A stretch of 64,000 nt of DNA from Sphingomonas sp. QA11 (GCF_028473665.1 NZ_CP098774.1:3562501-3626500), one strand, 5' to 3'. Counted from the stretch's first letter, positions 19,875 through 29,261 are shown. Numbers and translations: made by a program. The notes: a model not told the origin generated them from the letters alone.

Positions 19875-21827
19875 ATGCATCAGGGCTTTTCCGAGATCGG
19901 CGGCTCGACCGCCCCCCTCGCCACGGTCGAGGCAGCGGTCGACCGCGCGACCGCGGCGCTCGCCAACCTGCAGCGCGACGACGGCCATTGGGTGTTCGAG
20001 CTTGAAGCCGATGCGACGATCCCGGCCGAATATGTCCTGCTCCGTCATTATCTCGGCGAGCCGGTCGATGCCGGGCTCGAGGCGAAGATCGGCACCTATC
20101 TGCGCCGCATCCAGTCGGCCGACCATCATGGCTGGGGCCTGTTCCATGGCGGCGCGTTCGACGTGAGCGCCTCGGTAAAGGCCTATTACGCGCTGAAGAT
20201 GATCGGGGACCCGGTCGATGCCCCTCATATGGCAAGCGCGCGCGCCGCGATCCTCGCTGTTGGCGGCGCGGCGGCGGTCAATGTCTTCACCCGTATCCAG
20301 CTTGCCTTGTTCGCGGCCGGCCCATGGTCGGCGGTGCCGACCATGCCGCCCGAGCTGATCCTGCTGCCGCGCTGGTTCCCGATCCATCTCTCCAAGATGT
20401 CCTATTGGGCGCGCACCGTGGTCGTGCCGCTGCTCGTGCTCGGCGCGCTTCAGCCGGTCGCCCGCAACACGCTCGGGGTGAAGGTCGACGAGCTCTATAC
20501 CGGCGAGAAGATTAGCCCCGGCACCAAGGCAGCCGACCCTAAATGGCTATGGACCCACGGCTTCAACGCGCTCGACCGCGTGCTCAAGGCCGGCAACGGG
20601 CTCTGGCCGAAAAAGCTGCGCGCCCGGGCGATCAAGGCCTGTGTCGATTTCGTGCTCGAGCGCCTGAACGGCGTGGACGGGCTCGGCGCGATCTATCCGG
20701 CGATGGCGAACAGCGTGATGATGTTCGATTGCCTTGGTTATGCCGAGGATCATCCGGCCCGTGCGATCGCGCGGGAATCGATCGAGAAGCTGCTCGTGAT
20801 CCGGGAGGACGAGGCCTATTGCCAGCCCTGCGTCTCGCCGGTGTGGGATACGGCGCTCGCCGCGCATGCGATGCTTGAGGCTGGCGGCGACGATGCCGAG
20901 GCACGCGCAGGCCGGGGACTCGACTGGCTGAGGCCGCTTCAGATTCTCGACGTGAAGGGCGACTGGGCGGAGGAAAAGCCCGATGTCCGGCCCGGCGGCT
21001 GGGCGTTCCAGTACAATAACGCGCATTACCCCGATCTCGACGACACCGCCGTGGTGGTGATGGCGATGGATCGCGCCAGAACCAGCCACGATCAGGAAGC
21101 GATCGATCGCGGCGTCGAATGGACCGTCGGCCTGCAGAGCCGCGATGGTGGCTGGGGCGCGTTCGATGCCGACAACAGCTATCATTATCTCAACAACCTG
21201 CCCTTCGCCGACCATGGCGCGCTGCTCGATCCACCGACCTCGGACGTGAGCGCACGCTGTGTGTCGATGCTCGCGCAACTGGGCGAGACACGCGACAGCG
21301 ACCGAATGCGCGCCGCGCTCGATTTCCTCGCCAAGGAGCAGATGCCCGACGGCAGCTGGTTCGGCCGCTGGGGCGTGAACTATATCTACGGCACCTGGTC
21401 GGTGCTGTGCGCGCTCAACGCCGCCGGCTTCGCGCCCGAGGAGCCGATTGTGGCGAAGGCGGTCGACTGGCTCACCCGGATTCAGAATACGGATGGTGGC
21501 TGGGGCGAGGACTGCGAAAGCTATGCGCTCGACTATAAAGGCCACACCCCCGCGCCCTCGACCGCATCGCAGAGCGCCTGGGCGCTGCTCGGGCTGATGG
21601 CGGCGGGTGCCGTGGACTCGCCGGCGGTGGCGCGGGGGATCGACTGGCTCGCGGCGAACCAGGAAGCAGACGGGCTTTGGGGGCAGGAAATATACACCGG
21701 CGGCGGTTTCCCGCGGGTCTTCTATCTGCGATACCACGGCTATCCCAAATATTTCCCGCTCTGGGCGATGGCGCGTTATCGCAACCTCAAACGCTCCAAC
21801 ACGCGCCGCGTCGCGCACGGCATGTGA
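19875..21827 (+). CDS. shc: squalene-hopene cyclase
   Basis: A 650-aa membrane-associated class II terpene cyclase (HpnF). The catalytic Asp-x-Asp-Asp motif is DLDD at residues 387-390, and several QW repeats are visible (QSRDGGWGAFDADN, QNTDGGWGEDCESY, NQEADGLWGQEIY). It cyclises squalene to hopene and hopanol. The C-terminal segment (GGGFPRVFYLRYHGYPKYFP) is conserved in the family. Its stop overlaps the hpnG GTG (ATGTGA), so the two are translationally coupled. Confidence 0.97.
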   Translation: MHQGFSEIGGSTAPLATVEAAVDRATAALANLQRDDGHWVFELEADATIPAEYVLLRHYLGEPVDAGLEAKIGTYLRRIQSADHHGWGLFHGGAFDVSASVKAYYALKMIGDPVDAPHMASARAAILAVGGAAAVNVFTRIQLALFAAGPWSAVPTMPPELILLPRWFPIHLSKMSYWARTVVVPLLVLGALQPVARNTLGVKVDELYTGEKISPGTKAADPKWLWTHGFNALDRVLKAGNGLWPKKLRARAIKACVDFVLERLNGVDGLGAIYPAMANSVMMFDCLGYAEDHPARAIARESIEKLLVIREDEAYCQPCVSPVWDTALAAHAMLEAGGDDAEARAGRGLDWLRPLQILDVKGDWAEEKPDVRPGGWAFQYNNAHYPDLDDTAVVVMAMDRARTSHDQEAIDRGVEWTVGLQSRDGGWGAFDADNSYHYLNNLPFADHGALLDPPTSDVSARCVSMLAQLGETRDSDRMRAALDFLAKEQMPDGSWFGRWGVNYIYGTWSVLCALNAAGFAPEEPIVAKAVDWLTRIQNTDGGWGEDCESYALDYKGHTPAPSTASQSAWALLGLMAAGAVDSPAVARGIDWLAANQEADGLWGQEIYTGGGFPRVFYLRYHGYPKYFPLWAMARYRNLKRSNTRRVAHGM

Positions 21828-22675
21828 CGATCCTCGTTGCGACCGGCCTTCATAAGGAGGCCGCGATCCTGAGCGGACCGGGGGTAACGGCGATTGCCGG
21901 CGGTGGCGATGGCGCGCGGCTGGAACGGGAGTTGGAGGCTGCGGCGCATAGCACGCAGGCGATCCTGTCCTGCGGCCTCGCCGGCGCGCTCGATCCGAGC
22001 CTGAAGGCCGGCGATCTCGTCATAGGCTCCCTCTCCCCTTGGGACGGGAGCGCACGGTCGGTCGTGTCTCCAGCACGACCTGAACGGGGCGGGGCCCTAT
22101 CCACCCAACGCTGGGCCCATGCCGAAGGCATGGGAAGGGTGAGCGCGACGGGTGAGATCGATCCTGACGATCACCCTCACCCTTCCGCCGCTTCGCGGCT
22201 CCCTCCCTCTCCCAATGGGAGAGGGAATGCAGCACTGTTCGACGCGCTCACCACGCATCTCATCGGGTCCTATGTCGGAACGATCGTCGGCAGCGACACC
22301 ATCATCGCATCAGTCGCGGAAAAGCACACCCTCCACACGACCACCAACGCCCTCGCCGTCGATATGGAATCACATATCGCCGCCCGGGTCGCGGCACGCC
22401 ATGGCCTGCCCTTCGCTATCGTCAGGGCAATCTCCGACACCGCCGATCACGCGCTCCCGCCGGCGGCGCTTGTCGGCATGCGGCCCGATGGGAGCATGGC
22501 GCTGGGCGCCGTCCTGGCGTCCCTCGCCAGGAACCCGCGCCAGCTACCGGCCCTGATCCGTACCGGACGTGATGCCGGCCACGCCTTTTCCGCGTTACGC
22601 CGCGTTCGCGATGTGCTTGCTGGCCTTGGGATTCGCCTTGCGGATGATCTCGAGCTCCCGCTCAACATGCGATGA
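21824..22675 (+). CDS. hpnG: adenosylhopane nucleosidase/phosphorylase HpnG with an in-frame repeat insertion
   Basis: A 283-aa member of the nucleoside phosphorylase fold. Family features are CGLAGALDPSLKAGDLVIG near residue 60 and ALAVDMESHIAARVAARHG plus IVRAISDTAD later. HpnG releases adenine from adenosylhopane, giving ribosylhopane. It starts with GTG overlapping the shc stop. Residues ~69-136 (22028-22231) are not HpnG-like: they are encoded by a palindromic repeat that keeps the frame open, and without it the protein would be about 215 aa, the usual size. The last ~80 nt overlap hpnH on the opposite strand. It may be functional with a surface-loop insertion, or impaired. Confidence 0.88.
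   Translation: MTILVATGLHKEAAILSGPGVTAIAGGGDGARLERELEAAAHSTQAILSCGLAGALDPSLKAGDLVIGSLSPWDGSARSVVSPARPERGGALSTQRWAHAEGMGRVSATGEIDPDDHPHPSAASRLPPSPNGRGNAALFDALTTHLIGSYVGTIVGSDTIIASVAEKHTLHTTTNALAVDMESHIAARVAARHGLPFAIVRAISDTADHALPPAALVGMRPDGSMALGAVLASLARNPRQLPALIRTGRDAGHAFSALRRVRDVLAGLGIRLADDLELPLNMR
22028..22230. repeat. interspersed palindromic repeat, copy C, inserted in frame within hpnG
   Basis: The left end is CCCTCTCCCC-ttGGGacGGGAG (from 22029), there is an internal hairpin CCATGCC-gaa-GGCATGG (22119-22135 region), and the right end is CCCTCTCCC-aat-GGGAGAGGG (22205-22225). The right third is nearly identical to copy B at 14.7 kb. It interrupts hpnG between the AGDLVIG strand and the LFDALTTHL helix, adding about 68 codons without a stop. 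Confidence 0.85.
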
Positions 22676-23740
22676 GTGAACATCCTGCGCCGGGCGCTGG
22701 TTGCTGAGGTCGATGTCCTGCGCCATCGGCCCGCTCGTCCGCACGCCCTTGCGCCCGATCGCGAACATCTTCAGCGGATGGCGGATCGAATCCGTCGCGG
22801 CCGTTCCCTCGAACCCGCAATGGACCATGCAGTCGGCGCATTTCTCATATTTGCCGACGCCGTAATCGTCCCATTCGGTGCCTTCCATCAGCTCCTTGAA
22901 GCTCTGCACATAGCCTTCGCCGACCAGATAGCAGGGCTTCTGCCAGCCGAAGACGGTGCGCAGCGGCATCGACCAGGGCGTGCATTCATAGCTCTGGTTG
23001 CCGGCGAGGAAGTCGAGGAACAGCGGCGAATTGGTGAAGGTCCATTTCTTGCCGCCATCGCCCTTCGCGAACACGTCGCGGAAGAACTGCTTGGTGCGGG
23101 TACGGTTCAGGAAATGGTCCTGGTCAGCGGCGCGCTCATAAGCATAGCCGGGCGAGATGGTGATCTCGACACCGCGCTTCTCCATCTCGTCGAAGAAACC
23201 GGCAAGCCGATCGGGCGAGGCACCGTCGAACACGGTGCAGTTGACCTGGACGCGGAAACCCCTCGCCTTGGCCAGTTCGATCGCCTCGATCGCCACTTCG
23301 TAGGTGCCGTCCTGGTCGACCGCGTGGTCGTGCATGCCCTTGTCGCCATCGAGATGGATCGACCAGGTGAAGAAGGGCGAAGGCGCGTAGTCGTCAATCT
23401 TCTTCTTCAGCAGCAACGCGTTGGTGCAGAGGATGACGAATTTCTTCTTCGCGATATAGCCCTTCACGATCTTCGGCATGTCGCGGTGGAGAAGCGGCTC
23501 GCCGCCCGCGATCGACACCGCAGGCGCGCCGCATTCGTCGATCGCCTCCATGCACTGATCGAAGCTGAGCCGCTGGTTGAGAATCGCGTCGGGATAGTCG
23601 ATCTTGCCACAGCCCGGGCAGGCCAGATTGCAGCGCAACAGCGGCTCAAGCATCAGCACCAGCGGATAGCGTCCGCCCTTGATGTGCTGCTTGACGGTGT
23701 ACGCACCGATGCGGACGAGGGGTGAGAGCGGGAGACTCAT
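22595..23740 (-). CDS. hpnH: adenosylhopane synthase HpnH (radical SAM)
   Basis: A 381-aa radical SAM enzyme. The cluster motif CNLACPGC has Cys37, Cys41 and Cys44; AGGEPLLH and the SPASM-like C-terminal cysteine region (GKYEKCADCMVHCGFEG) follow. HpnH adds a 5'-deoxyadenosyl radical to hopene, forming adenosylhopane, the first step of C35 hopanoids and the substrate for HpnG. It lies convergent to hpnG with an 81-bp overlap of coding ends and 9 nt downstream of ispH. Family length is normal. Confidence 0.96.
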   Translation of the reverse strand: MSLPLSPLVRIGAYTVKQHIKGGRYPLVLMLEPLLRCNLACPGCGKIDYPDAILNQRLSFDQCMEAIDECGAPAVSIAGGEPLLHRDMPKIVKGYIAKKKFVILCTNALLLKKKIDDYAPSPFFTWSIHLDGDKGMHDHAVDQDGTYEVAIEAIELAKARGFRVQVNCTVFDGASPDRLAGFFDEMEKRGVEITISPGYAYERAADQDHFLNRTRTKQFFRDVFAKGDGGKKWTFTNSPLFLDFLAGNQSYECTPWSMPLRTVFGWQKPCYLVGEGYVQSFKELMEGTEWDDYGVGKYEKCADCMVHCGFEGTAATDSIRHPLKMFAIGRKGVRTSGPMAQDIDLSNQRPAQDVHSSHVERELEIIRKANPKASKHIANAA

Positions 23741-23749
23741 GGATCTGTC

Positions 23750-24730
23750 CTATTTGGCCATTGCGGCGGCAGCGCGCGGCGTCACGTTCCTGAGTTCCGG
23801 CGGCAGGCTGAACTCGATGTTTTCCTCGACGCCGTCAAGCTGCGACACCTCGATCTGCCGTAACCGCGCCAGCGCGGCGATGACGTCATCAACCAGCTCA
23901 TCGGGTGCCGACGCCCCCGCGGTGATACCCACCGCGTCGACACCCTCGAGCCACGCCGGATCGACGCCACTGCCGTCAGCGACGAGATAGCTGGGCACAC
24001 CCATCTCCACGCCGATCTCGCGCAGCCGGTTGGAATTGGAGCTGTTCTCCGCCCCGACCACGATCAACAACTCGCTGACCCGCGCAAGATCGCGCACCGC
24101 CGTCTGGCGATTCTGGGTGGCGTAGCAGATTTCCGAGACGTCGGGGCCCTGCACATCGCTGAACCGCGCGCCGAGCGCGGCGATCACGCTGCGCGTATCG
24201 TCGACGCTGAGCGTGGTCTGGGTGACATAGGCGACCGGCGTATCCGTCGGCAGCGGCAGCGCATCGACTTCCGCCGCGGTCGAGACGAGATGGATCGGCG
24301 CATCGACCTGCCCCATCGTGCCCTCGACCTCGGCATGACCGGCATGGCCGATCAGGATCAGGGTGCGGCCAGCCTTGGCGTAGCGGCGCCCCTGGACATG
24401 AACCTTGGTGACGAGCGGGCAGGTCGCGTCGAGCACGGGCAGGTCACGCAGCCGCGCCTCGTCCTGCACTGACTTGGCGACGCCATGCGCGCTGAAAATG
24501 GTCGGCGCCCCGGCCGGAATCTCGGCCAGTTCGTCGACGAAGATCGCGCCCTTGCTCCTCAGCTTGTCCACGACATGCCTGTTGTGAACGATCTCGTGCC
24601 GGACATAAACCGGCGCACCATGGAGATCGAGAGCACGTTCAACGATATCGATCGCCCGGACCACGCCGGCGCAAAAGCCCCGTGGCTTGGCCAGGATCAC
24701 ACGAAGCACAGCATTGTTATTGGCGGTCAT
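23750..24730 (-). CDS. ispH: 4-hydroxy-3-methylbut-2-enyl diphosphate reductase IspH
   Basis: A 326-aa [4Fe-4S] enzyme with the three ligand cysteines Cys20 (RGFCAGV), Cys104 (DATCPLV) and Cys202 ([10 protein letters not shown]). It makes IPP and DMAPP in the last MEP-pathway step. The ATG at 24730 puts the first cysteine where the family has it; a longer in-frame ATG at 24850 would add 40 unrelated residues. It is co-directional with hpnH, and with dxs nearby it raises isoprenoid precursor supply for hopanoids. Confidence 0.96.
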   Translation of the reverse strand: MTANNNAVLRVILAKPRGFCAGVVRAIDIVERALDLHGAPVYVRHEIVHNRHVVDKLRSKGAIFVDELAEIPAGAPTIFSAHGVAKSVQDEARLRDLPVLDATCPLVTKVHVQGRRYAKAGRTLILIGHAGHAEVEGTMGQVDAPIHLVSTAAEVDALPLPTDTPVAYVTQTTLSVDDTRSVIAALGARFSDVQGPDVSEICYATQNRQTAVRDLARVSELLIVVGAENSSNSNRLREIGVEMGVPSYLVADGSGVDPAWLEGVDAVGITAGASAPDELVDDVIAALARLRQIEVSQLDGVEENIEFSLPPELRNVTPRAAAAMAK

Positions 24731-24957
24731 CAAACTCGTGCCCAGTCCCCGTACTAGTCCTGCACCAGCCCCCGCTCCAGCGACATTCCTTCGCTGTTGC
24801 ACGCAGGAGATAGCGACGCGGCGACCGAAGCAAAAGGTGTAAAAGCACAAGGCAGTGCCTGAAGGTCGCCTTTCGGCCCTATCTTTTCAAGAAGGGTGGA
24901 TTTTGGGTCACAGCGCCGATACATCGCGTCCGGGGCAGAAAATGGAGCGAGTAGAAG
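24731..24957. promoter_or_regulatory. divergent promoter region between ispH and hpnM
   Basis: A 227-bp non-coding stretch between divergent starts, so it must carry both promoters. I see no convincing -35/-10 pair, riboswitch or strong hairpin; a short GAAGGTCGCCTTTC dyad is present near 24860. Confidence 0.5.
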
Positions 24958-25563
24958 ATGCGCAACCTGTCCCCCGTCCTCTTCATTGCCGCGCTCGTCG
25001 CGCCGGCTTCGGCAGCCCAGGCCCAGGCCAGCGACCCTGCCCGTGCGCCCGTGCAGGCGCTCTGCGACGGACTGGTCTCGATCATGAAGGGCGGCAAGGC
25101 GATGGGCGTGCGTGGCCGCGCCGCCTCGATCGGCCCGGTCGTCGACCGGGTCTATGACGTCCCCTTGATGACCCGGCTGACGGTCGGCACCGGCTGGAAC
25201 GGTATCGCCCCGGCAGACCAGACCGCGCTCGTCGCCGCGTTCCGGCGCATGGTGATCGGGCAATATGCCACGAACTTCGATTCGTTCTCCGGCGAGAAAT
25301 TCACCGTAGAGCCAACCGTCGAGACTCGTGGGACCGACAAACTGGTCCGCACCAATCTGATACAGTCAGGCGAAGCGCCGGTTCCTATCGCCTATCGCCT
25401 GCGCGCGAGCGGCGGGGGCTGGAAGATCGTCGACGTCTTCTATCGCAATGCGATCAGCCAGCTTGCCACCCGCCGGTCGGATTTTTCCCGGGTATTGGCC
25501 ACGGGCGGCGCCAAGGCCTTGATCCGTCACCTCGACGAACTGGCTGCCAAGGGTGGCAATTGA
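24958..25563 (+). CDS. hpnM: hopanoid-associated MlaC-like periplasmic protein HpnM
   Basis: A 201-aa protein with a Sec signal peptide (cut near ASAAQAQA) and an MlaC/Ttg2D toluene-tolerance fold: VYDVPLMTRLTVGTGWNGI, FRRMVIGQYATNF, and GGGWKIVDVFYRNAISQL with the final RRSDFSRVLATGG. MlaC proteins ferry phospholipid through the periplasm; HpnM is the version found in hopanoid clusters. It is translationally coupled to mlaA through a TTG that overlaps its stop. Confidence 0.92.
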   Translation: MRNLSPVLFIAALVAPASAAQAQASDPARAPVQALCDGLVSIMKGGKAMGVRGRAASIGPVVDRVYDVPLMTRLTVGTGWNGIAPADQTALVAAFRRMVIGQYATNFDSFSGEKFTVEPTVETRGTDKLVRTNLIQSGEAPVPIAYRLRASGGGWKIVDVFYRNAISQLATRRSDFSRVLATGGAKALIRHLDELAAKGGN

Positions 25564-26657
25564 GCGTCGGACTCGTTCTGCCGGCGATCGCGCTGCTTGG
25601 CGCGTCGCCGGAACAACCCGTCGCCCCTTTGCAGCCTGCGCCGTCAGCGCAGGTTTCAGCTGCTGCCGAGCCGCAACAAACGGTTACGGCGCCTGAGTCC
25701 CAACCCAATTCCGCCCCACCCGCTCCGGCCGAGGCAGTGGACCCGGCCGTGCCCGGGCCGCTGGTCGATTCGGCCATCGCTCCAACCGGGACACCTCCGA
25801 CATCCGTCGAGAAGATTGGCCGCACGCGTGGCGACCCGATGGAAAATTTCAATCGGAAGATGTTCTCGGCCTTCCAGAAAACCGACCGGAAGTTCGTCCG
25901 GCCGGCGGCCATGGCCTATAAGCATGTCGTGCCGAAACTGGTCAGGTCGGGGCTTCGCAACGCCCTGAGCAATCTTAACGAACCGATCGTGTTCCTGAAC
26001 GACCTGCTCCAGCTCAAGCCGGGTCGGGCAGTGAAGACGCTGGTGCGCTTCCTCGCCAACTCGACGATCGGCATCGGCGGTCTGGTCGACGTCGCGAAGA
26101 CGCCAGCCGTCAGGCTGCCGCATCACGACAACGGCTTCGGCAATACCCTGGCCTATTATGGTGTCGGGCCTGGGCCGTATCTGTTTCTGCCCTTTGTCGG
26201 TCCGACGACCCTGCGCGACCTGATCGGTGGCCAGGGCGACGGCTTCGTGTTGCCGATCGCTGTCGGCAGGCCGTTCGATCGCTGGCAATTCCAGGTCCCC
26301 AGGGGGATCGTCTCCGCGCTCGACCAGCGCGCGGAATCGGACGCCGACATGAAGGCGCTCCTCGACGGCGCGATCGATCCCTATGCGACGCTGCGTTCGG
26401 TCTATCTCCAGAATCGCACGGCGGAGATCCGGGCATTGCACAGCGGCGCTGCCGCTCAGGAAGAAAATCCGCTTGAGGACCCGCTCAGCGATCCCGCGGG
26501 CGGCACGGCTAGCCCGCTCGCCGATCCGCTGAGCGATCCGGCGGCGGCGCCTCCCGCACCCTCAGCTGCTCCCGCCGACAAGGCCGATCCTCTGAACGAT
26601 CCCTTGCCTGATCCGACCGCTTCCACGCCGGCACCGGCCCCCGCCAATAGTCCCTAG
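25560..26657 (+). CDS. mlaA: MlaA/VacJ-family outer-membrane lipid-asymmetry protein with a C-terminal repeat tail
   Basis: A 365-aa protein. The MlaA core (about residues 90-300) has DPMENFNRKMFSAFQ, LNEPIVFLNDLLQLKP, ANSTIGIGGLVDVA and YYGVGPGPYLFLPFVGP. MlaA normally is an outer-membrane lipoprotein that removes misplaced phospholipid. Two oddities: the whole protein has no cysteine, so there is no lipobox, only a short hydrophobic N-terminus followed by an Ala/Pro-rich stretch; and the C-terminus carries DPLSDP/DPLNDP repeats (residues ~300-360). It starts with TTG overlapping the hpnM stop and ends in a CTAG shared with convergent hpnN. Confidence 0.9.
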   Translation: MSVGLVLPAIALLGASPEQPVAPLQPAPSAQVSAAAEPQQTVTAPESQPNSAPPAPAEAVDPAVPGPLVDSAIAPTGTPPTSVEKIGRTRGDPMENFNRKMFSAFQKTDRKFVRPAAMAYKHVVPKLVRSGLRNALSNLNEPIVFLNDLLQLKPGRAVKTLVRFLANSTIGIGGLVDVAKTPAVRLPHHDNGFGNTLAYYGVGPGPYLFLPFVGPTTLRDLIGGQGDGFVLPIAVGRPFDRWQFQVPRGIVSALDQRAESDADMKALLDGAIDPYATLRSVYLQNRTAEIRALHSGAAAQEENPLEDPLSDPAGGTASPLADPLSDPAAAPPAPSAAPADKADPLNDPLPDPTASTPAPAPANSP

Positions 26658-29257
26658 GCTGGCGTCGGTTCCGCGGCCGCCTTCTTTTCCGGCGGGCCAA
26701 GCAGGGCCGGTTCGAACACCAGGGCGCAGATCAACGTCCAGATGAGCGAGATCATCAGGATCTTGCCCATGCTTGCCGTTCCCGGATGGTGCGAAAGCCA
26801 CAGGCTACCGAACGCCGTCCCCGTGGCGAGCGCGCTGAACAGCACCGCGCGCGCCAGGCTCGACTGGAGCAGGTCGGTCGCCCCGCCACGCCAGGCCATC
26901 ACGAAATAGATGTGGAAGGCGACGCCGACGCCGAACAGCAGCGGGAAGGCGATGATGTTGGCGAAGTTGATCGGCTGGCCGATCAGCACGCAGGTGGCTA
27001 GCGTCAGGAAGATCGAGAGGATCACCGGCGCCAGCGTGAACATCACCTCGCGGAGGTTGCGCAGGACCGCCAGCAGCAACAGGCTGACCAGCGCGAAGGC
27101 GATCACCCCGGCCTGCACGAACGCGCCAGCCACCGTAAAGGCGGCAGCCTGCGTCGCGACCGGGAGGCCGGAAATGGCCGGCGTCACCGTCGCCACAGCG
27201 GTGCGGAAGCGTTTGATCACCTGATTGTCATTGCCATCCCCCTTGGGGAAGACCTGCAGCCGGGCGCGGCCATCAGGCGCGATCCAGTCCCGGACCATAT
27301 CCGATGGCAGGCTTTCCCGCGTGACAGGTTCCGCCTGGAGGGCCGAGCGAACCTGATCGAGCATGACCGCCAGCGGTCGTGATAGCATCGCATTCACTTC
27401 AGCGCGCTTGGCCGGCGTGGCCGATGCCAGCCGGTCGAACGCGACGGCGAGGCGCCGCGCATCCGCCGTACCCTGCCCGGTGCCGGGAACTGCCTTCAAC
27501 CGGCCCGCCACCTGCCGGAGCGACGCCACCAGCGCCGCGTCGTCCGGTGCCGCCGCCACATCGAACGGGTTGAGCGTGAGGTCGAGCAATACCGACGCAT
27601 CCTGGATCAGGGCGAGCTTGGCCGGCTGGTCCTCCGGCACGAAGCTGTCGACCGAGATCACCTGACCGACCTCGGGCAGTGCCGACAGGCGTTTCACCAG
27701 GCCGGCCGCCGCCTGTGGATTTGGCGCGAGGACATCGATCGTGTTCGGCGTCCGGTCGGGGTCGCGGGTCAGGTCGGTCAGCGCCTGCATCGACGGTGCC
27801 TTGGGATCGCGCAGGTGAAGCGGGTTGAAGTCGAACACGACCCAGGGGAGCAGCGCGATGCTGACCACCATTGACACGCCGAACCCCCAGAGCACTGCCT
27901 TGCGGCGTTGTTCGAGGAACCGGTCGGCGGGTGCGAACTGGGCAAAACCCACCTCCCGCCGCGGCGCGCCCGGACGGAGCAGCAGGACCAGGGCGGGCAG
28001 GAGAGTCACGCTGAACAGCAGCGCGATCACCATGCCGAGGCCAGCAATCACACCCAGTTCGGCGATGCCGACATAGGCAGTCGGCAGGAACGCCCCGAAG
28101 CCGAGGAATACAGCCCCGGCTGCCAGCAGTAGCGGCGCACCCAGTGCAGCGGCCGCGGCCTGCAACGCGGCCGCAGGAGCCAGCCCCGCCACGCGCTCAG
28201 CATTGTATCGCACGCAGATCTGGATGCCGAAATCGACGCCGAGGCCGACGAACAGGGGGATGAAGGCGACGGAGATCAGGTTGAGGCGGCCGACCGCGAA
28301 CAGCCCCACCGCGAGGGTGACGATCAGCCCAAGCACGATCGTGCCGAAAATCGCCGCGACCAGCCGCACCGACCGGGTCGCGAACCACAGGGTCAGCAGC
28401 ATCGCGCCGAGCATGACCATTCCGACCGCGCCGATATTCTCCTGAAGCGTCGCGAATTCCTCGTCGGCGAGCGGCACCTCGCCGGTCAGCCGAACGGTGA
28501 CGCCGTGCGCGGCATCGAGCTTCAGCGCAGCGGCGGCGGCATGGACCGCGTCGCTCGCCGCCTCGCCCGGCATCAGCGCGCCATGGTCGAGGATCGGCTG
28601 GGCCAGGATCAGGCGGCGTTTGGGCGGACTGAGCGGCCCTGCGCCAGTCGCGAACAGTTGCTGCCACGAGAAATAGCTCGGCTTGCCGTAAAGCGACCGC
28701 TCCGTCGCCTCGGCCAGCGCGCGCATCGGCCGGTCGATCTGGCCAAGCGTCGTCGCCTTCGCCTCGACGCCATCGAGCATCGTCGACAGCGCACCGTTCA
28801 CGCCGCGCAGCGACGGATCGGCGGCAAGCGGCCCGAGCATCGGCTGCGCCTCGATCAGCGAGGCCGTCGCCTGGCGAACATCCTCGCGCGATCCGAACAA
28901 CAGGCCTTCACGGGCGAAGAAATCCCCGCCATCGGGCCGGCGCACCAGCCGGAAATGCGCCTTGTCCGCCGCAAGCCCGACCGCCAGCCGCGCCGCCGCG
29001 TCCTCGGCCAGTTCCGGGGTCTGGCCGTCGATCACCACCACCATCACGTCGCGTAGCTGGGGGAACGCGGCCTCCATCGCCCGTTCCTGCTTGCGCCAGT
29101 CGATATCGGGCGAGATCAGCGCCCCGGTATCGGTCGTCATGTCGAACCGCGCTGCTGTATAAAGGAGCGCCAGTCCCGCCAGCACCACGGACAGCAGCAG
29201 CGTCAGCCAGGGACGGCGGACACTGGCGGAGACGATCGCTGGAATCGGCGAACGCAT
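26654..29257 (-). CDS. hpnN: hopanoid transporter HpnN (RND/MMPL superfamily)
   Basis: An 867-aa inner-membrane RND-type transporter with two similar halves, each a single helix, a large periplasmic domain and five more helices. VGLGVDFGIQICVRYNAER marks the first membrane block and FPLLFGVGVAFHIYFVMAW the second. HpnN moves hopanoids towards the outer membrane. The stop shares a CTAG with the convergent mlaA stop. It is the middle gene of a dxs-DUF2141-hpnN unit (4-bp gap upstream). Confidence 0.94.
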   Translation of the reverse strand: MRSPIPAIVSASVRRPWLTLLLSVVLAGLALLYTAARFDMTTDTGALISPDIDWRKQERAMEAAFPQLRDVMVVVIDGQTPELAEDAAARLAVGLAADKAHFRLVRRPDGGDFFAREGLLFGSREDVRQATASLIEAQPMLGPLAADPSLRGVNGALSTMLDGVEAKATTLGQIDRPMRALAEATERSLYGKPSYFSWQQLFATGAGPLSPPKRRLILAQPILDHGALMPGEAASDAVHAAAAALKLDAAHGVTVRLTGEVPLADEEFATLQENIGAVGMVMLGAMLLTLWFATRSVRLVAAIFGTIVLGLIVTLAVGLFAVGRLNLISVAFIPLFVGLGVDFGIQICVRYNAERVAGLAPAAALQAAAAALGAPLLLAAGAVFLGFGAFLPTAYVGIAELGVIAGLGMVIALLFSVTLLPALVLLLRPGAPRREVGFAQFAPADRFLEQRRKAVLWGFGVSMVVSIALLPWVVFDFNPLHLRDPKAPSMQALTDLTRDPDRTPNTIDVLAPNPQAAAGLVKRLSALPEVGQVISVDSFVPEDQPAKLALIQDASVLLDLTLNPFDVAAAPDDAALVASLRQVAGRLKAVPGTGQGTADARRLAVAFDRLASATPAKRAEVNAMLSRPLAVMLDQVRSALQAEPVTRESLPSDMVRDWIAPDGRARLQVFPKGDGNDNQVIKRFRTAVATVTPAISGLPVATQAAAFTVAGAFVQAGVIAFALVSLLLLAVLRNLREVMFTLAPVILSIFLTLATCVLIGQPINFANIIAFPLLFGVGVAFHIYFVMAWRGGATDLLQSSLARAVLFSALATGTAFGSLWLSHHPGTASMGKILMISLIWTLICALVFEPALLGPPEKKAAAEPTPA

Positions 29258-29261
29258 TCCC

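Noticed and set aside
21824..22675. hpnG as a plain pseudogene
   Set aside because: The repeat insertion keeps the frame, and the family motifs before and after it are intact, so disruption is not shown; loss of activity remains possible.
24754..25263. Minus-strand 169-codon frame across the ispH-hpnM spacer
   Set aside because: It is opposite the signal peptide and first half of hpnM and has no motif or ribosome-binding site.
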